Made by a program: the position numbers and the translations under genes. Of a DNA stretch of 64,000 nucleotides, positions 53,421-62,650 are shown in pieces. Numbering within the stretch: the stretch's first letter is position 1; each line of letters begins with the position of its first letter. The notes under the pieces were generated by a model that did no database searches, was not told where the DNA came from, and saw only the letters and a list, made by a program, of their open reading frames with translations. The DNA is from Mactromeris polynyma (lineage: Eukaryota; Mollusca; Bivalvia; Venerida; Mactridae), in the NCBI GenBank assembly GCA_032209605.1, contig JASFXZ010000001.1:7131703-7195702 (forward strand), read 5' to 3'.

Positions 53421-54846
53421 ATAATACATCACTAAGTATATCTGGAATTCTTAGTATAACTCCATATTACGGACAATTACTGAACCCACTTATAAGGAAG
53501 ACGTTTTAGCCTGCACCGACCCAGGGACAATGAAGGGTTGAACTTGAGTAGGGAGTATAGGTCATATGATGTTAGTGTATATAGAACCTGTGCTTTAGGC
53601 CAGTAGCCTAATCTTATTCTGATTGAATTTAGCAAAACCTTTGATAAAGTCAGCCACGCTATAACTTCTGCCGAGGATTTTTTGTCCATTTTATTTCACC
53701 GACTTCGTTGTTTATTTCTTAATTCCATTTTGTTTCTTCATTACTATTCGAAATTTGAGCGCGCTAAAATTCGCATTTATATGCAGCATATTGTTTCCAT
53801 CCTGGTCTCATGATTGCCCAATGCATGTTGATTCTCTGGATGTCATTTAATTCATAACTATATGTGATACATGTACTTGTATTCAGTTTGAATGATTTAT
53901 ATGTTATGATAGTAATTGTTATTCCTCGAAATAAACTATATTTATTTACTTGAACATTGTTTCATGTTCTTTGTTTTTTTAGTTACAGTCACAAATAAGT
54001 GCATATAGCTTCAAGAACAGAAAGTCAGACTAAATGAAATTAAAGGGGGCATGAAAAATACAATAACATCATAAAATTACATGTATACTATATATGTTTT
54101 GTGGACTGTTGTTTTCCCGGAGGTCTGTGTGGAGAGGCATATTGTCTCGTGTATGTGGCGTTCCCTGTACTTATTCTCTCTTATGAACAAATTGTAAAAA
54201 AGCCAGTCATTAATAGCAACATTTTGCTATACTTAGCCACATGTTGCCCGCAACATATGTAATATTTAACCTTTTAAAATATTAAATTTCAACTAAATTA
54301 GCTACAATTAAGTCTCTACATTTGCCATTTTATTGCATTTTGTAGGCCACTAACGTGTAAAGGGAGACCACTGCGTAGGAGATTGGTCAAAATCTAGGAC
54401 AAACTTTATGTCGATGTTGTGAAATATTTTAAGAAACACACTGGAATGCGGACTTAAATTTAAAAAATGAACTGATACTGTGACTTCTGCTGAAGCATTG
54501 ATCTACTGTTCCGGTAATATGTGATTGTATATCTGAATCTACCATATTACAGTGTATATCTAGGATAATGAATTGGCATTGGGTCATATTTTATGTATTA
54601 CTACGACCTGAGATCTTATCAGGAAAAATTGTAATTGTTTGGTGTGGTCCACACTCGCTCAGTTTGCGTAGTTGGTAGAGTGCTGGAACGAATTATGGTC
54701 ATTTCGAAACTTTACCTTTTCGTAACCGCCAAATTTTTGTCATTTCTTAACCATTCGTTGGTCATTTCGTAACCATGCGTTGGTCATTACGTAACCGTTC
54801 GAAAATAATGTGGTCAATTCGTAACAAACCATTGAAATGTTTGTTC

Positions 54847-55536
54847 CATGAAGCGAGGGTATCTAGATGCGCCTTCCACTGGACACGGGCCGTCTGAAGG
54901 AGAATACAGGTAAATATTGAAATAATCAATTCATTAAAATATATCTTTTCGTTGAGAGTATCAGTGGCGGATCCAGGACTTTCTAAATGGGGGGGCACAA
55001 CTAATTATAAACATATAAAACTTTTTTTGAATGCATTATTTTAATCATATAATGACATGGAATTAACATTTGTCGTCGCTGTCAAGGATGTTTGGCAGCT
55101 TCAACCTTTTGGCTACATCCTTGCAAAGTCTGTGACAACCTCGTCGATGTTAACAACTTATTTGTACAGTTAAATCAATAAAGATGTGCCCCAAAAAACA
55201 TTACTTGCGGCCAGCTGGGGGGGCACGTGCCCTCTGTGCCCCCCGGTAGATCCGCCACTGAGTATAGTGTATGTAGTAAACATTTGTTTTCAAACAATCG
55301 AAGACAAGATTTAAAAAAAAAAATTATATATAAATATTTATGTGTATAATTATGTGTTCATTTCATTACAAGTATTTAATAGTTTTCAATTTGTATTACA
55401 GGCTACTGGTCTGGTTCCAGCCTACAACGCCGGTGGGGATGTACAGAAGGTCACCCGACGCCTGCAGGCCTTGCCCCTGCTGCCAGCAGATCACATCCCG
55501 TTGAAGGGCCAAATGTCCGCATGTGCAATATATTAA
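54847..55536 (+). pseudogene. Remnant of a MULE transposase, two exons
   Basis: Exon-like 54847-54909 reads HEARVSRCAFHWTRAV, a stop, then RRIQ, and ends at a GT donor; the next begins after TATTACAG at 55402 with ATGLVPAYNAGGDVQKV and continues to RRLQALPLLPADHI. This order (CxFHxxxAxxRxIQ, then GLxxxY, then a lxxLxxLPxxxI block) matches the C-terminal part of MULE transposases. The in-frame TGA and loss of the DDE core show that it is dead. A MITE sits in the putative intron. Confidence 0.6.
54962..55260. mobile_element. 299-bp hAT-like MITE with CAGTGGCGGATCC-type ends
   Basis: The element begins CAGTGGCGGATCCAGG and ends GATCCGCCACTG. AGTAT lies directly outside both ends (54957-54961 and 55261-55265). 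G-runs and C-runs (GGGGGGGCAC / GTGCCCCCC) lie just inside the termini. It interrupts the intron of the MULE transposase remnant. Confidence 0.85.
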
Positions 55537-55590
55537 AGGGGCAAATGTCCGCCTGTGCAATATAATAAAGGGGCAAATGTCCCGCCTCCA
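55508..55590 (+). repeat. Short tandem repeat of about 36 bp
   Basis: GGGCAAATGTCCGCxTGTGC and ATATAxTAAAG recur two and a half times in the MULE remnant just before the LINE insertion site. Confidence 0.75.
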
Positions 55591-55612
55591 AAAAATGTCC
55601 TGTATGTAACTT

Positions 55613-58600
55613 TTTTTTTTGTAATTTTTTAATTTCATACAGCATAGCAAAAAGTAACATTTGCACAAATATTTTTTTTTCTAAGTAACATCACATATTG
55701 AATAACCAAAAAATAAAGAAACAAAATAATAATAGGAAAATTTAAATGTTTGGCTAAAGTACAGAGTTCGGCAACAGATATTGAAATTGTATTGGCTTCT
55801 ATTGACTACTTTTTAAGAGAATTGTTTAATATAAATTAAATGGTTATTAGGTTAACATGAAAGATACAGTAATGTTGTAAAATATTACGATAGATTATTA
55901 ATGTATATTGAGCGCTATGGTATTGCTATATATATATCATACAGTGATTTAAATTCTGATTACCGGTACTAAAATGTCAGTGTCAGATCATAGTATATTT
56001 AAACAGTAATTTTAGAGAAAATCAGTTAACTGTATGTTGGACCAAAGATTTTTCATAATAAAATATATGTGAAGTACAAGATAGAATATAAAAGTATATT
56101 ATATAGTACCAAATGCGACAACATGATTATACATAATTCAATTCACAAGAAATATACTGTCTTAATTAAAATTGTTATTTTGTTTTCCCTTATCAGAGAC
56201 AATATCTATTTCATTACCTAAAAAACAAGAATATCATAAAGCATGGTGTTTAAAAGGGAGATAAGTATGTTATTAGTTGGATTATTACAGTTCCTTCCCT
56301 TGAACACTATGTTTGCTGAACTGCAAAAAGTGAATTACATAGTTTTACAAATGTTAAATAAAGCATTGCTGTACAAATGAAACATTTTACACGTATATAG
56401 AAAAATAGATAGGAAATGAGAAAGAAGGTCCATACAAATGAAACATTTTACATGTATATAGAAAAATAGATAGGAGATGAGAAAGAAGGTCCATACAAAG
56501 AAAAGGTAGAGAGAAAAAAGCACTAAAAAGAAGGAGAAAAGAAAACATAGGTACAAGGTGCATTCGTGTGGATGTTCCATCAGCAAAGAATGGAGAACAT
56601 TAACACTACCTAATAGAGATTTCATTCCGATAAAGCATGAATACAAGGAAAAAGTAGAAAATAATATGTTCTGCAAGAAACTAATGTATATCTCAATGAG
56701 CTATTCCTGGCCAGGTCTTTGGTGGTCAATTGAATAGATTGACATTTTAGTGTCAAAATATATGTTTTAAACTTTTCCTTAAAAGTTTCTATATTTGGAA
56801 GAGATTTATTCATTTTACTTTGGTATATATGTTGTTTTGCAACTAAAAACATGACATTTAAAGCAGGCTGTAATCTCAAATTTCCAAGAATAGTATCACA
56901 CTTAGACCAGTCTGTAAAAATATCATTAAAGTTTTGGTTTATCCAGTCTTTCAGTTTGCCCCAAAAGGCGTATGTATGTCTACACTCCCAAAATAAATGT
57001 AAAATACTCTCCGAGTGGTTATGGCAGAATGTACATGTGCACTCTTCAGAAATGACTAGCCCATATGATATACCCCATTTTTGATAGAAGGCGGTTTGTA
57101 CCAAGAATTCTGTGATTAATTCTATACTGCAGCCATTGAAGTGATGAGTCTTTAGAGCAGCCAAATGGTATTTCATAATAGAACTTCCAATTAAAGTGTT
57201 GAGATATGTCAAGCTCTGTTCTCCATTTGGTCTGAGATTTTAATTCTAACATTTTGTTATTGAGTGTATCATAAATATGTCGACATCCTTTGTTTGCACT
57301 ACAAATGAGTTTAACTGAGGGTGGTTGGATTGGGTATGCTAATGTGCTTTGTGGCATTTTAATACCTTTTCCCTCAAAAGTTCTCTTAATTCAATTAATC
57401 AAACTGTTATATTGTAGAAAGTGAGTTCTGACCTGCCATTTTTCTAAGAAAACCTCATATGTTAAAAAGGATCCATTATTGCCCAACAAATCTGCAACAA
57501 ATCTGATTCCTTTAACAAAATAATTATTAAAAAAGAAAGTGTGTGCTGCTATTTTAAATAAGTTGTTGTACCACATGGGTACTGTCTGACAATTTTCATT
57601 ATTCACAGATATTATCGGACACCATAATGTAACCTTCAAATACATTCTTCCAGAATTCATTTGAGATTAAAGGAAGTTTACTTTTAATAAAATCACTACC
57701 AAATGAACTAAAGAGTGTTATAAATGGATACATATGTATTACTAAGTTTAAATATTTTGAGTTTTCCGATATTAATTTCCTTAGCCAGGTTGTTTTAAAT
57801 GAGCTCATAAATTGTTTTATGTCCAACATTCTAAGCCCCCCTGTGCTATATGGTTGAACAATACATTTTCTCTTAATTTTGTCTGGACCACCATTCCATA
57901 GGAATTTAAAACACATATTTTGTAGACGATTAATTACTTCTTCACATGGGTCCGGGAGACTAATAATTAAATGTTTTATCTTTGGCAAAGCCAATGTTTT
58001 TATGACAACAATTTTTCCTATAGGGGTTAATATTCTTTTATTCCGTGATGAAAATAACTTTTCAATTTCATTGATCTTTTTTGTGTAATTAATTAATGTG
58101 ATTTCGTTTAAATTTGTTGATAAAGTGACTCCCAGTAATTCAAACAATTATGTTCCCATTTTAAGTTTATATTTATATTTTTGTTGTCCATCTGAGAACC
58201 AATCCTGACTGCTTTTGTTTTGTCAATGTTCAAGTATAAACCAGAGATTTCCGCATAAAATTTTAAAGTATTCATTGTGTTGCGTAGTGACTTCATCAGT
58301 AAAACTGTAGTATCATCTACATACTGGGATAACAGAAAATGAACATTATTGATATACATACCAGTAATATTGGGGTTATTTTTAAGCATTAAAGCTAAGA
58401 TTTCGGCACATATAATAAAGAGATATGGTGACAGTGGATTGCCTTGTCTGCAACCACGCTGCACATAAAACCATTCAGATAAATGACCATTGATAGTCAC
58501 GCAAGATTCAATATTTGTGTAAAAGAGTTTGATCCATTTTATTAATATGTTATCCCCAAAGTTGAAGAACCGTAATACGTTGAACATAAAATCCCATGAA

Positions 58601-59371
58601 ATTGAATAGAATGCAGTAGCAAAATCAAGCAATAAAATCATTCCTGGAGTATTATACTTCTCGGTATAAAACAAAGTATCATAAATTAGTCGGATGTTAT
58701 CCCCCATAAATCGGCCCGGCAAGAATCCACTTTGGTCTTCACTGATCAGGTTATTCAAAACTGACTTTAAACATGCAGCAATAGATGCAGATGCAATTTT
58801 ATAGGACACATTAAGCAGGGAAATTGGACACCAATTTTTCAGAAACATTTTATCTTTATCCCCTTTTGGAGTACACGTTATAACTCTCTGCGTAAATGTT
58901 TCTGACATTTCTCCTGCATTAAAAGCATGGTTAACAGACCGGACTAAAATATCGCCTATATCATTCCAGAAAAATTTATAAAAGGAGGCTGTGAAGCCAC
59001 TGTTACCTGGAGCAGAATTATTATTCATTTTCTTTAAACTAGCTGCCATTTCTTCTTTAGACAGGTTGTTTTCCATTGAGGTTTTTTCAGCATTTGAAAT
59101 CCTGTTTATGTTGTAATTTTCAAAAAAGGAGTTTATGTCATTTACTGTTCTTTTAGAATACAAGGATTTAAAATGATTCATTGTTTCATTTAAGATAAGT
59201 TTTTGATCAGTGAGAATAATTCCAGTATTTGCATGTAGTTTGTTCATCACTTTTGACACATAATTTCTATTTTCTAGATTGCAGAAATAATTTGAAGGTT
59301 TTTCTACTTCATTTAACCACTTTGCTCTGGACCTAATTAATTTGCCTTCCATGTATTTTTTACGTAAATCT
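55613..59371 (-). mobile_element. 5'-truncated L1/Tx1-type LINE with 12-bp target duplication
   Basis: TGTATGTAACTT occurs at 55601-55612 and 59372-59383, flanking the insertion. The T-run following the left copy is the poly(A) tail of a minus-strand element. Coding pieces on the minus strand give RT (59352-58108), the RT-connection region (58147-57599 and 57660-57391), and a C-terminal region with CTFCHNHSESILHLFWEC (57212-56622), a zinc-knuckle-like CCHC pattern of L1-type ORF2. The endonuclease is absent. About 1 kb of 3' UTR follows. Confidence 0.85.
56622..59352 (-). pseudogene. Broken ORF2 (reverse transcriptase) of the L1/Tx1-type LINE
   Basis: The first piece (414 codons, 59352-58108) opens with RSRAKWLNEVEKPSNYFCNL and carries SAPGNSGFTASFYKFFW, the LLNVSYKIAS block, ISEDQSGFLPGRF, LLLDFATAFYSISW (palm motif A), RGCRQGNPLSPYLFIICAE, and SQYVDDTTVLL (the YVDD catalytic motif). 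Frameshifts near 58140, 57640 and 57370-57200 break the rest. The Asp residues of motifs A and C are intact, but the frame is not. Confidence 0.85.
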
Positions 59372-59869
59372 TGTATGTAACTTATTTTGTTCTTGTGCTC
59401 TTATTCATGTGCTAACTATGCTAAATGTGCTTAAAATTTATGATTATGTATCTGCATAATGTACAACAAAATATGAATATAAATTCTTATCTTTTTCTTT
59501 TTATTCTTTGTTGTTGTTTTCGAATATTCAGTGTTGAATGTAAAATAAAATAATAATAAATAAAGAACGCTATTAAACCCTTAACAAGGTGCAAAATGCT
59601 CCCTTTTGAAACTTTAACGAGGTGCAAAAAACTCCCATTAACACCTCGTCTAGGATTTCAATAAAGCTTTTAACACCAATCGACTGATGGTTACGAATTG
59701 ACCACATAATTTTCGAACGGTTACGAAATGACCAACGCATGGTTATGAAATGACCAAAATTTGGCGGTTACGAAAAGGTAAAGTTACGAAATGACCAGAT
59801 ACCGCTGGAACCAGCAGGCCAGGTTCGATTCCCCAGCTGAGCAGGTCATGTCCTTCCATGACATTATGT

Positions 59870-60427
59870 TAGGGTCATTTGCAGGGGCGGGTCCAGGATT
59901 TGGTCTTGGGGGGAGGGGCGTAATTTTTGGTCTGCATGTTGTATGTATAAATGGATATGTACTAACTCATAGAGTATGTCAATATTATTATAATGTAAAT
60001 TGTATACATTGGATGACAAGTATTATACTTAAATCCACATATTGATAAATCATTCTGTTCTGTTCTGTAATATTAAATAACGTTACTATAATGGCAGTTG
60101 GATAAACAGCCAGATTACACTAGTTCCTCATATTTATGTAAATATATTGATCATTCAATAAGTATTTAAGTACATTGTATGACTTTAAGATGAATAAAAT
60201 TGTGTAATATTATATATTGAATAGTTTTTGTATTGATTTCAGTATGATGGTCTACATCTACATCGGTGAGCTGTACTCAACTAATTGAAGCTACAAAATG
60301 GTGGTTATATGGTGCTGAAAGAGTTATGAGATTACATACGTAGACAAATAAAGATTATCGTAGACAAATAAAGATTATCGTACGGACCCGTCAGTCTTTA
60401 TTTCGCACCACTGAAAGTATCTCCATC
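59870..60427. other. Upstream region of the nuclear receptor gene
   Basis: It holds an orphan TIR-like end (GCAGGGGCGGGTCCAGGATT at 59880) without a visible partner, a 20-bp exact tandem duplication (TAGACAAATAAAGATTATCG at 60341-60360 and 60361-60380), and a possible 3' splice site at TTGATTTCAG near 60241 that would allow a non-coding 5' exon. The promoter cannot be placed. Confidence 0.4.
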
Positions 60428-62650
60428 ATGGCATTGCCTGAAGACTTACTGGAAATAAATGTGGGACATAATTTTACTGATCATACCGACAGTAATAAAT
60501 TCACCTTGAAAGTCAATCAAGTAAGGATGAAGTCTCAAAATCCAGATTTGGACCCCAAAGTCACTGTTACTATTCCTAAGTCTCACTTGGATTTTTTGAA
60601 TATGGTGTTTCCTCCACCACCTCCAAGCTCTCATGTCACTGAGAATACACTTGAAGATATTCTTGTTGCAACACCTCTTGAAGAATCAGTTGAAATGGCA
60701 AACCCAACTACAGAGTCGCAAGCTGAACCTGTCTGTTTTTCGATTGTTGCTTCAGATATGAGTTGGCTGCCAAGCACTGATAAATTGACAAACATTTTGG
60801 CCAGCACTAGCCCTTTGACAGTCCAGGCAAAAGCATTGTGTGATCAAAACATGTCTGTACCATTGACACAAAATTATAAAACAGGGCAAGATAAACGTAA
60901 CAGCAGTATAACTGAACTTGTCACAAGCTGTGAAACTACTCCATTTGTCAATAGAACTTCTCCTGACACAACATTGTTGGAAGAAGTAAGAGATGATGAC
61001 TCCGCAAAATCTCAAAATGGCAAAGTTTCAAAAAAGCCAAAAAGAGTTAAAATGGCAAACCCAACTACAGAGTCACAAGCTGAACCAGTCTGTTTTTCGA
61101 TTGTTGCTTCAGATATGAGTTGGCTGCCAAGCACTGATAAATTGACAAACATTTTGGCCAGCACTAGCCCTTTGACAGTCCAGGCAAAAGCATTGTGTGA
61201 TCAAAACAAGTCGGTACCATTGACACAAAATTATAAAACTGGGCAAGATAAACGTAACAGCAGTATAAATGAACTTGTCACAAGCTGTGAAACTATTCCA
61301 TTTGTCAATAGAACTTCTCCTGACACAACATTGTTGGAAGAAGAAAGAGATGATGACTCCGCAAAATCTCAAAAAGCCAAGGTTTCAAAAAAGCCAAAAA
61401 GAATAACAAAATCTTTAATATTTCCTCCATGCAATGTTTGCGGAGGCAAGGCTTCAGGTTTACATTATGGCGTCAACAGCTGTGAGGCTTGTAAAGGATT
61501 CTTTCGCCGATACTTACTTAAGAAGTTTGAATACAAATGTAATAAGGATGGAAAATGTGAAGTAATTCAACGTAGCCGTGGTATTTGTTCCAGCTGCAGA
61601 TTAAAAAAGTGCTTGAATCTTGGAATGTCAAAGGATAGAGTTCAGATGGGAAGATATAATCTAACAAAAAGAACAGAGGCAATTAAAAACATGAACCAAA
61701 TGAAAACGAACGATGTTGAGATGCTCTCAGAAAGTGATGAAAGCCATATAAACTCATCAAGTAAGGATGTTTCCTCAGATTTGATCGGTAGGCAGTGTTG
61801 CAAGACTTTGAATTTAAACCAGTCAAATGATTTTTCAATGGTGTTAGTTCAAGAATTGACGCAAGCAATGATGGACATGAAACCCTTTGGACCAGACATT
61901 GTCACTGATGAACAAGTGGAAGAAAAGCTCAAATCTCATCATGAGTATTACAAAAGCATTGTACATTTATATGGTGAAATGAAGCCAGTGCCGAAAGAAG
62001 AATACTATGAGCTGTATAAAGACTATTCTATTGATGTTGATGGTCGAATGGAAGAATTAAAAGAAAGTATTGTTGACATCGAACAGATTGTAACGTCATA
62101 CTGTAATTTCGCAAAGCATATTCCTGGATTTTACAAGCTGCCATATATAGATCAATCCAATCTTTTGAAGGCCTCAAGAGTAGAAGTATTTTTACTGCTT
62201 ATGCATAAAGGCTACAGTGCCTCTTTTGGTGTGTATCTTGATAGCAATGGCAAGGGGCATCACATTGATCAATTTGCTGATAAGTTTATGTCTCGTGATG
62301 CATGTATGACAATGGGGGAAATGTACGTCCGCTGGCAGAAGTTCAAACTTAGCAGGGTAGAGACTGCAGTCCTTATGGCTCTTGTACTGATGTACCCTGA
62401 TAGGTGTAAAGTTGAGAAACGCTCTCTTATTGAATCAATCCAACAGTCTTTGGCTGACCTTCTTATGGATATGTTGAGGAAAACCCATAAGTCAGAAGCC
62501 TCCAAACGGTTCACAAAAATGATAGATTTAGTAACAAGTATGAAAAACTGTACGGAGATTTGTCTTAATGAGTACAAGGAGTTATGTAATGATAAGGTGC
62601 TAATAGGAGAGATTCCTGTGCTTACAGATTTTTTGCTGGAAGATGACTGA
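60428..62650 (+). CDS. Intronless nuclear receptor (NR1-like) with duplicated N-terminal module
   Basis: A single 740-codon frame encodes a ligand-type transcription factor. Residues 90-208 and 209-327 are a near-identical 119-residue tandem duplication (each begins MANPTTESQAEP), and each copy ends in a basic KVSKKPKR stretch that may be a nuclear localisation signal. The DNA-binding domain begins at Cys335: CNVCGGKASGLHYGV, P-box CEACKGFFRR, second finger CNKDGKC and GICSSCRLKKC, then LGMSKDRVQMGR. All eight zinc cysteines are present with normal spacing. The ligand-binding domain carries the signature FAKHIPGFYKLPYIDQSNLL and ends with an AF-2-like helix VLTDFLLEDD. Subfamily 1 is inferred; the P-box CEACKGFF differs from the usual CEGCKGFF. 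The lack of introns is unusual and suggests a retrocopy or a bivalve-specific expansion. The start is the first ATG of the frame. Confidence 0.9.
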   Translation: MALPEDLLEINVGHNFTDHTDSNKFTLKVNQVRMKSQNPDLDPKVTVTIPKSHLDFLNMVFPPPPPSSHVTENTLEDILVATPLEESVEMANPTTESQAEPVCFSIVASDMSWLPSTDKLTNILASTSPLTVQAKALCDQNMSVPLTQNYKTGQDKRNSSITELVTSCETTPFVNRTSPDTTLLEEVRDDDSAKSQNGKVSKKPKRVKMANPTTESQAEPVCFSIVASDMSWLPSTDKLTNILASTSPLTVQAKALCDQNKSVPLTQNYKTGQDKRNSSINELVTSCETIPFVNRTSPDTTLLEEERDDDSAKSQKAKVSKKPKRITKSLIFPPCNVCGGKASGLHYGVNSCEACKGFFRRYLLKKFEYKCNKDGKCEVIQRSRGICSSCRLKKCLNLGMSKDRVQMGRYNLTKRTEAIKNMNQMKTNDVEMLSESDESHINSSSKDVSSDLIGRQCCKTLNLNQSNDFSMVLVQELTQAMMDMKPFGPDIVTDEQVEEKLKSHHEYYKSIVHLYGEMKPVPKEEYYELYKDYSIDVDGRMEELKESIVDIEQIVTSYCNFAKHIPGFYKLPYIDQSNLLKASRVEVFLLLMHKGYSASFGVYLDSNGKGHHIDQFADKFMSRDACMTMGEMYVRWQKFKLSRVETAVLMALVLMYPDRCKVEKRSLIESIQQSLADLLMDMLRKTHKSEASKRFTKMIDLVTSMKNCTEICLNEYKELCNDKVLIGEIPVLTDFLLEDD
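60695..61408 (+). repeat. 357-bp in-frame tandem duplication within the nuclear receptor
   Basis: The copies start at 60695 and 61052, exactly 357 bp (119 codons) apart. They differ at only a small number of positions, several of them silent. Notable changes are NMSV/NKSV and QNGKV/QKAKV. The reading frame is preserved across both junctions. Confidence 0.95.

Larger units (their letters stand above)
50090..54650. other. Gene-free repeat graveyard between the two MULE elements
   Basis: Apart from the LINE fragments, MITE and hAT-like element listed, I see no gene. The 53420-54650 part is AT-rich with short unconvincing readings; one plus-strand reading (FSKTFDKVSHA near 53630) resembles RT motif A and is another LINE scrap. 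Confidence 0.5.
54690..59803. mobile_element. 5.1-kb Mutator-like (MULE) element with nested insertions
   Basis: Inverted termini run 54697-54825 (left) and 59690-59796 (right) and are about 90% alike. Both are built from a ~22-bp sub-repeat of the form GGTTACGAAATGACCAACGC; the left arm has one extra unit. GCTGGAAC (54682-54689 and 59804-59811) is a direct repeat just outside, with the next base mismatched, consistent with a 9-bp duplication that has decayed at one position. Inside are fragments of a spliced MULE transposase, a 299-bp MITE and a 3.76-kb LINE. Removing the insertions leaves about 1.05 kb, so the element was already internally deleted. Confidence 0.8.
54657..59843 (+). repeat. 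tRNA-like sequence split by a 5.1-kb MULE
   Basis: The left part (54657-54689) reads GCTCAGTTTGCGTAGTTGGT then AGAGTGCTGGAAC; the right part (59804-59843) reads GCTGGAACCAGCAGGCCAGG then TTCGATTCCCCAGCTGAGC. When the duplicated GCTGGAAC is counted once, the ends GCTCAGT and GCTGAGC pair as a 7-bp acceptor stem, A box and B box (GGTTCGATTCC) are present, and TGCTGG/CCAGCA forms an anticodon-arm-like stem with a very short loop. The T stem does not pair well. It is a pseudo-tRNA or SINE head rather than a working tRNA. Confidence 0.65.

Noticed and set aside
53477..53700. 70-codon minus-strand frame and plus-strand FSKTFDKVSHA
   Set aside because: Both are short, on opposite strands, and the second looks like an isolated reverse transcriptase motif A. 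Treated as LINE debris only.
54657..59843. Functional tRNA gene interrupted by a 5-kb insertion
   Set aside because: Even after joining the halves the anticodon loop is too short and the T stem mismatched, so it was a pseudo-tRNA or SINE head before the insertion.
59880..59930. hAT-like terminus GCAGGGGCGGGTCCAGGATT
   Set aside because: No matching inverted end or target duplication is visible before the nuclear receptor gene, so no element was called.
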